56,673 nt of DNA from a virus. The stretch is taken from positions 1-56,673 of IMG/VR virus record IMGVR_UViG_3300036851_000348. One strand, given 5' to 3'. The notes under the pieces were generated by a model. That model saw only the letters and a program-made list of their open reading frames with translations, searched no databases and had not been told where the DNA came from. The translations under genes were made by a program, and so were the position numbers. Below are positions 51,840 through 56,673 of this stretch, piece after piece (the first letter of the stretch is position 1; each line of letters starts with the position of its first letter).

Positions 51840-53621
51840 ATGGTGAAGATTCCCAGCGCCGCCGACCTCGGCGAGCGGCCGCGACTGCAAGCGCCGCGCG
51901 CGGTCGCCGATTATGGCGCGGCCGGAGCGGGCGTCAGTCGCGCGGCCGCGATCCAGCAGCGCGCCGCCGACCGCGCCGGAACCGAACTGGTCAAGTTCGG
52001 CGGCGGGCTCGAGAAGCTCGCGCTCGAGATCGGCGACGCCGAGTCGCGTATCCAGACTAGGCAGGACGCAGTTCTCCGGGCCAAAGACTATGGCGCCTTC
52101 AACGAGCGAAGCGATACCGAACTCCGCCGCCTGATGACCGAGGACGATCTCGCGCTGCCAGCGACAGTTGAAAAATACGGCCAGTTCCTCGACACCGAGC
52201 GCGACCGCGTCGTCAAAGGACACGCCGGTTCAAGTTTGAGCCGCACCGCGCTGAGCGAAAAGCTCGAGGCGTCGTCGTCGGCGATGCGCGGCCGGGTGGC
52301 GACCATGGCGCTTGAGGCGCAGGACAAGGCCGTCGTCGACCACATGGGCGGGCGGATGAACGTCTACACTAGCCGCGCCTATGAAAAGCCCGGTTCGCTG
52401 GTTGATCTGTATCGCTCCTACGACGCCGAGGTCGACGACATGCTGCCGGCGCTCCGCCCGGAACAGGAACGTTCGTTTCGCCGCGCCGGCCGCGAGCGCA
52501 TCGCCGAGGCGGCGATCGGCGGCTTGATCGCGCGCGGCGCCATGCCGGAAGCAAAGAAACTTATGGGCACACCTGGTCTGGCCGAGATCCTCGGCGAGCA
52601 AGCGCAGGGCCGCATCAACGCCAAGCTGTTCGAGGCCGACCGGGCGATTGCCGACGCCGAGACCGCAGGCTTGCGGAAGCGGGCCGAGTTGGGTGCGCTC
52701 CTCGGCCGCCAGCCGAACGAGGACGAGCTTCGCACCTACGCCGGGCTCGCGCCCAAGACCGACAAGCTGACGGAACTGCGGACGCTGCTGGGACGCGAGC
52801 CGACGCCGGAGGAAAGGGCGCAGGCGGCGGGCGTTGCGCCGAAGGACGACGAGCAGCTCGTCAAGGTCCTCAATCCCGACGGCACGGTCAAATATGCCAA
52901 GCGTTCGGAAGCGGTCGGCCAGAGCGCCCCGGACGAGGCCACTATGGTGATGGGGCCGGACGGCAAGCCGATCTACATGCGGGGCGGCGTCCAGGCGATG
53001 ACCGCTCTGCAGACCGGCATGACGCAGGCGGCGCAGACCGAACTCGACAAGGCGATCATCGCGGCGACCGGCACGCGCATGCAGGCGACCGAGATCACGC
53101 GCAAGTTCAAGCCAGAATATCAGGAAATCCCGACCAAGATCGGCATGGAGTGGACGGCGCTCAAGGAGAAGGGCGGCGGCTGGTTCGGCAAGGCCTCGGC
53201 CAAGGACAAGGCGGCGCTCACCGAGTTCGTCCAGTACCGAGCGGAATCGGCGCAGTTGTTCGCCAACATCCTGAAGGAGATGTCGGGCGTCGCCATCAAC
53301 CCGACGGAGTTCGAGCGCGCGGAAGCGTGGTTGCCGAATCCTGGGTCCGGCATGTTCGACGGTGACAGCCCGAGCGAGATGAAGGGCAAGACCGAGCGCT
53401 TCATCGATTTCCAGAACAAGGTGGTGGCCCGGCTCAGCTATGCCAGGAAGCACGGCCTCGCCATCAAGGACGTGTCGCTCGACGACATGCCGCAGCTGAT
53501 CCAGGAGCGGTGGGACGCGCTCGATAAGCAATTCGAGCAGAACGGCATGACCGAGGTCGAGATCCGCAGGCGCGCCGTCAGAGAACAGATCGCCCGCGAG
53601 TTCGGGTTTACCGGTCAATGA
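51840..53621 (+). CDS. Internal virion (ejection) protein C-like
   Basis: 593 residues, largely helical. LGERPRLQAPRAVADYGAAGAGVSRAAAIQQRAAD opens it as in gp15-like ejection proteins. Residues ~278-345 hold two copies of a ~32-residue unit (ALLGRQPNEDELRTYAGLAPKTDKLTELR and TLLGREPTPEERAQAAGVAPKDDEQ). The C-terminus (VVARLSYARKHGLAIKDVSL) matches tail-associated ejection proteins. Its stop overlaps the next start by 4 nt. Confidence 0.78.
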   Translation: MVKIPSAADLGERPRLQAPRAVADYGAAGAGVSRAAAIQQRAADRAGTELVKFGGGLEKLALEIGDAESRIQTRQDAVLRAKDYGAFNERSDTELRRLMTEDDLALPATVEKYGQFLDTERDRVVKGHAGSSLSRTALSEKLEASSSAMRGRVATMALEAQDKAVVDHMGGRMNVYTSRAYEKPGSLVDLYRSYDAEVDDMLPALRPEQERSFRRAGRERIAEAAIGGLIARGAMPEAKKLMGTPGLAEILGEQAQGRINAKLFEADRAIADAETAGLRKRAELGALLGRQPNEDELRTYAGLAPKTDKLTELRTLLGREPTPEERAQAAGVAPKDDEQLVKVLNPDGTVKYAKRSEAVGQSAPDEATMVMGPDGKPIYMRGGVQAMTALQTGMTQAAQTELDKAIIAATGTRMQATEITRKFKPEYQEIPTKIGMEWTALKEKGGGWFGKASAKDKAALTEFVQYRAESAQLFANILKEMSGVAINPTEFERAEAWLPNPGSGMFDGDSPSEMKGKTERFIDFQNKVVARLSYARKHGLAIKDVSLDDMPQLIQERWDALDKQFEQNGMTEVEIRRRAVREQIAREFGFTGQ

Positions 53622-55828
53622 CCGACGCCTGGAAGGAGTTGACGCAAGACCCGGCGGCCGGCGGCGAGGCCTACAATCCGCCAACGCGCGAGCCGGTGGC
53701 GGATGCGCCCGCGACGAATGCATGGGCGGAAATGACCCGCCCGCAATACGAACTCCGCGCCACCGACACGCCGGTCGGCCGCGGCATCATCGAGCGGCCC
53801 GAACTCGCGGCGCCTAATCTCGTCATCGCTCGCAGTTCGCTGGCGGTCGATCCAAAGGACCAGATCAAGCGCTACGCCGCGCACTTCAACACGCCCGAAT
53901 CCTATTTCGGCGTCGTCGATGGCGAGATCGTGCGCTGGGTTCCCGAGGAAAACGCCTTCGCCAAGGTCGTGCCGACTATCGGCGGGCAGGAGAGCATCGG
54001 CGGCAAGATCAAGGCGGGGATTTCCCAAACGGCGGCCGGCGCCGGGCCGGCGCTCCCGGGCGTGGCCGCGACAGTGGCCGGCACCATCACCGGGCCGAGC
54101 GGCGCGAGCATCCCTATCGCTGCCGTCACGGCGGGCCTGACCGATTGGGCGCGGCAGGCGGTCGACAAGGTGCTCGCCGGAGAACCGGCGGTGCCATTCG
54201 CCGGTGCCGAGTACGACTATCTCAACATGTTCGGGCATGCCGGGCTCGCGGCGGGCGGGCAGGGGATCGCGGTCGGCCTCAATTCGTGGCTCACCCGCAA
54301 CCCGATGGGCATCGAAGCGTTCGACCGGCTGAATGCCTTGGACAAGGTCGAGCAGGCGAAGTGGGCGGCGCTTGAGGGCGAGGCGATGGCGCGCGGCGTC
54401 TCGCTCTCAGCCGGACAGAAGACCGGGCTCCGCTCCCTCATGGCGAAGGAGCGCCAACTATCGCGCTACCCGGAAACCGCCGACATGATGCAGCGATTTC
54501 GCGACAACCAATGGAAGGCCGAGATCCCGCAGGCAGCCTATGGAGAGTTCAGCAAGGTCGCGCCAGTGATGGGGCGCGAGGACATGATCTCGTCCTTCCG
54601 CGCGGGCGCCGACGACGTGGTGCAGCAGACCCTCGCGGCGCGAGCCGAGCAGGCCAAGGTCGCCTACGGCGCCGCCTACGACGCGCACCCGGCGCTCGAT
54701 TCGCCGACGCTGCGGAACCTCTGGGGCCGCGACGTGGTGCGCGAGGCCATCGGCAAGGCGCGCGCGTCCGCCAACGCGCGCGGCGAATTGCTCGGCCCGG
54801 TCGACGCCGAGTTGACCGACTTGGCGCGCGAGCTTTCGGCCGCCGGCAAGATGGAGGCGCCGAGAGGCGGGATCGCCAAGGGCCTCTCGCTCAACACCTG
54901 GGACCGAGTGAAGCGGGCGCTCGACGACATCATCGGCGAGTCCGTCAGCCCGCAGACCGGGAAGCTCACCGACTACGGCTCCTCGGTGCTGGCGGCGAAA
55001 CAGACGTTGGTGCGCGAACTCGACAAATTGACCGGCGGGCCGGCCGGGCTCTACGCCAAGGCCCGCCTCGGCTACGGCGAAAGCTCTGAGATCGTCGACC
55101 AAGTGCTCGAAGGCGGCGTCGGCTTCATCCAGAAGATGGCCGGGCCGGATCGCGTCTCCATGGTGACGCGGGTGTTTTCGGGCCGAAACGTTTTGCCCGA
55201 AGAGATCGCCCGCACCCGCGATTTGTTCGCCAAGGCCGGCCACGAAGGCGCCTGGAACAACGGCGTGGTCGCGCACCTCGCGCAACTTCTCGACGACTCG
55301 ATCAAATCGGCCGGCATGAGCGGCAACGTACCGGGCCAACTCTATTCGAGACTCGGACGCGACGCGCTGCAGCACGATTCGATCATCGCCGCGATCGGCC
55401 CGGCCAAGGCCAAGAGCTTCGAGAAGTTCACCGACGTCCTGTTCGCCGCCAGCCGCTCGCTGCCCGAAGGCTCGCCGACCGCGACCGACCTCCTGCCGCA
55501 GGCCGGGGCCGTCTCGGGCCGCCTCAAGGTCGCGGGCCAACTCCTCAGTCCCGAAACCTACTTCCGCGGCGCCAACGCCGTGATCGAGGGCCTCGAGAAA
55601 CTCCGCGAGCCCGGCGCCCGCATCCGCCTCGCGGACTACCTTCTGACCGAGAAGGGGGCGAAGGAGATCCAGCGCTTTCACACGACGACGAAGCTCACCC
55701 AGCGCTCCATCATCGGCGCCGCGCAGGTTCTAGCGAATGCCGGCGTCATCGTCTCAGGCGGCCGGACGCCCGCCGACTTCGAAGCGCCGATCGCAGGCCA
55801 GACACCAAGTCAAATCCCAGCCCGATAG
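53618..55828 (+). CDS. Large internal virion (ejection) protein
   Basis: 736 residues. Residues ~130-180 are hydrophobic and Gly/Ala-rich (AAGAGPALPGVAATVAGTITGPSGASIPIAAVTAG), a likely membrane-inserting part; the rest is helical. It occupies the place of T7 gp16 but no transglycosylase motif is visible. Probably forms part of the ejection channel. Its 3' end overlaps the convergent small membrane gene by 83 nt. Confidence 0.78.
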   Translation: MTDAWKELTQDPAAGGEAYNPPTREPVADAPATNAWAEMTRPQYELRATDTPVGRGIIERPELAAPNLVIARSSLAVDPKDQIKRYAAHFNTPESYFGVVDGEIVRWVPEENAFAKVVPTIGGQESIGGKIKAGISQTAAGAGPALPGVAATVAGTITGPSGASIPIAAVTAGLTDWARQAVDKVLAGEPAVPFAGAEYDYLNMFGHAGLAAGGQGIAVGLNSWLTRNPMGIEAFDRLNALDKVEQAKWAALEGEAMARGVSLSAGQKTGLRSLMAKERQLSRYPETADMMQRFRDNQWKAEIPQAAYGEFSKVAPVMGREDMISSFRAGADDVVQQTLAARAEQAKVAYGAAYDAHPALDSPTLRNLWGRDVVREAIGKARASANARGELLGPVDAELTDLARELSAAGKMEAPRGGIAKGLSLNTWDRVKRALDDIIGESVSPQTGKLTDYGSSVLAAKQTLVRELDKLTGGPAGLYAKARLGYGESSEIVDQVLEGGVGFIQKMAGPDRVSMVTRVFSGRNVLPEEIARTRDLFAKAGHEGAWNNGVVAHLAQLLDDSIKSAGMSGNVPGQLYSRLGRDALQHDSIIAAIGPAKAKSFEKFTDVLFAASRSLPEGSPTATDLLPQAGAVSGRLKVAGQLLSPETYFRGANAVIEGLEKLREPGARIRLADYLLTEKGAKEIQRFHTTTKLTQRSIIGAAQVLANAGVIVSGGRTPADFEAPIAGQTPSQIPAR

Positions 55829-55976
55829 GGATCAGCATCACCACCATCGCGACCCCGGCCCAGAACACGCCGCCAGTCACGAACGGCTTCGCGTCGATGG
55901 TGTAGGTCAGCGGAATCCGCAAAACGAACTGCGCCGCGACGATCAGCAGCATCGTCTTGGTGTAGTTGAAACGCAC
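55746..55976 (-). CDS. Two-span small membrane protein
   Basis: 76 residues, GTG start 1 nt after the lipoprotein stop. Two membrane segments (TMLLIVAAQFVLRIPLTYTI and GGVFWAGVAMVVMLIPIGLGF) and a basic tail (RSALRSRRASGRLRR). Co-transcribed with the lipoprotein. Might be a holin or an exclusion protein; sequence does not decide. Confidence 0.62.
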   Translation of the reverse strand: MRFNYTKTMLLIVAAQFVLRIPLTYTIDAKPFVTGGVFWAGVAMVVMLIPIGLGFDLVSGLRSALRSRRASGRLRR

Positions 55977-55977
55977 C

Positions 55978-56562
55978 CTAGAAGCACTGCGTCAGGCGGC
56001 CGACGGTGTGGCAGGTGACGGGGGCCGGGACGTAAGCCGGCACGGGCTGCGGGATGATGATCGGCCGAGCCGCACGTCCGGCATCGATCGCGACGTTCGC
56101 CCGCTCGATCTCGGCCGCAAGCTGCGCCAGCATGTCTACCCGCTTGCGGTTGAATTCGCCCCACGTCAGCCGTCCGTCCATGAGATCGGCGATGGCCGAA
56201 GTTCGCGCGGCGTCCAGCACGTTACGAAATCCGCTTTTGGTGGGCCGCGGTTCGCTGACGAGAAGTCGGAGCGGCGGCTCTACGGCCGCAAACGCCGCGT
56301 CGCATCGGGTGAACGCGTCGGCGTAGGCCGCGAGAGCCGCGCGCTCCCGCTCGGTCGGCCGATCGGTGTCGCGCAGCATCGCAAGCGGCGTGTTGAGAAT
56401 GGCGTCCGAGCGTCCGATGACGATCTTGGCGCGAAGCGGATCGAGCGCGGGGTCCGCGAATGCCGTGTCGCACTTCTGTTCGGCCCCGCTGTAGTCCCAG
56501 CCGGCGCACCCGCCCAACAGCACCGCAGCGGCAAGCGCCGCCGCTAGAAGTTTCGTCCTCAT
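55978..56562 (-). CDS. Lipoprotein
   Basis: 194 residues. Start ATG 56562 gives MRTKLLAAALAAAVLLGGCAG, a signal peptide with lipobox LGGC; GGAGGAG lies 8 nt upstream, whereas an ATG at 56566 in another frame gives no signal. The mature part is Ala-rich and helical (EIERANVAIDAGRAARPIIIPQPVPAYVPAPVTCHTV) with three Cys. Divergent from the late genes it adjoins, it and the membrane protein may form a moron-like surface pair, e.g. superinfection exclusion (inference). Confidence 0.78.
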   Translation of the reverse strand: MRTKLLAAALAAAVLLGGCAGWDYSGAEQKCDTAFADPALDPLRAKIVIGRSDAILNTPLAMLRDTDRPTERERAALAAYADAFTRCDAAFAAVEPPLRLLVSEPRPTKSGFRNVLDAARTSAIADLMDGRLTWGEFNRKRVDMLAQLAAEIERANVAIDAGRAARPIIIPQPVPAYVPAPVTCHTVGRLTQCF

Positions 56563-56673
56563 CCATCGCCTCCTCCGCGCTTGATGCGCGGTAGGCGATA
56601 ATGTTGAAACCTGATTCGAACGCTTGTCAACGCCCCGCGCGTAGGTCACACTCGGTTCCGGTGATGGAAACAC
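56547..56673. repeat. Terminal direct repeat, copy 2
   Basis: Identical to 1-127; joining the copies closes a 56,546-bp circle and restores the divergent region between the lipoprotein (minus) and the tail-fibre gene at 312 (plus). Confidence 0.95.

Noticed and set aside
49460-55681. Long minus-strand ORFs (49460-50887, 52230-53723, 54458-55681)
   Set aside because: All mirror plus-strand nozzle and ejection genes, a usual effect of GC-rich third positions.

Overview
The window is a complete, circularly assembled genome of a tailed bacteriophage with podovirus-type virion genes. The first 127 bases are repeated exactly at the end (1-127 = 56547-56673), which is what an assembler leaves when it closes a circle at k=127, so the unique genome is 56,546 bp. 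The virion gene order (terL, Pro-rich protein, head-tail connector portal, Bbp19-like protein, scaffold, capsid, decoration, tail tubular A, tail tubular B, GNAT-like, three ejection proteins) is that of BPP-1-like/T7-like podoviruses. No RNA polymerase, DNA polymerase, integrase or reverse transcriptase is visible. High GC, a GapR/DUF2312 protein, a DUF1376 protein and a DUF6362-like protein point to an alphaproteobacterial host; this is inference from protein families only.

Layout. (1) 300-4020, plus strand: tail fibre and small genes, then a lysis cassette (M15 endolysin, holin-like protein, small lipoprotein). (2) 4115-14406, minus strand: about 30 small genes, mostly joined by 4-nt stop/start overlaps, running from a promoter near 14450 down to an RNA ligase and a tRNA-Gln(UUG). 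It holds an ERF annealing protein, N6/N4 and C5 DNA methyltransferases, three HNH endonucleases, zinc-ribbon proteins, small membrane proteins and a DUF551 protein. (3) 14435-14509: divergent control region where one inverted repeat supplies the -35 boxes of both promoters and the plus transcript appears leaderless. (4) 14509-23500, plus strand: YdaS-like repressor, methyltransferase plus PD-(D/E)XK-like nuclease, GapR-like protein, a striking (GGCNN)n array, DUF559 nuclease, DUF1376 protein, exported SNase, DUF6362-like protein and small genes. (5) 23534-37245: accessory virion and surface genes with a glycan module: methyltransferase, glycine-rich fibre with 20-residue repeats, sugar-1-P nucleotidylyltransferase, CMP-nonulosonate synthetase, SPASM radical SAM enzyme, PseA/WbpG-type amidotransferase and GT2 glycosyltransferase. 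A minus-strand exported-protein cassette with its own regulator and two matching operators sits inside it. (6) 37249-55828: packaging, head, tail and ejection genes, with a second radical SAM gene between scaffold and capsid and three AP2/HNH-type homing endonuclease genes inserted next to virion genes. (7) 55746-56562, minus strand: a lipoprotein and a small membrane protein.

How it works together: the divergent switch at 14.45 kb controls a leftward operon (recombination, DNA modification, RNA repair) and a rightward operon (regulators, nucleases, replication-linked proteins); late genes run rightwards through structure, ejection, fibre and lysis around the circle. The most unusual parts are the pentanucleotide array at 17446-17896, the radical SAM gene in the head operon, the partial nonulosonic-acid/amidotransferase pathway, and the dense use of micro-ORFs and reusable ribosome-binding modules as translational couplers.
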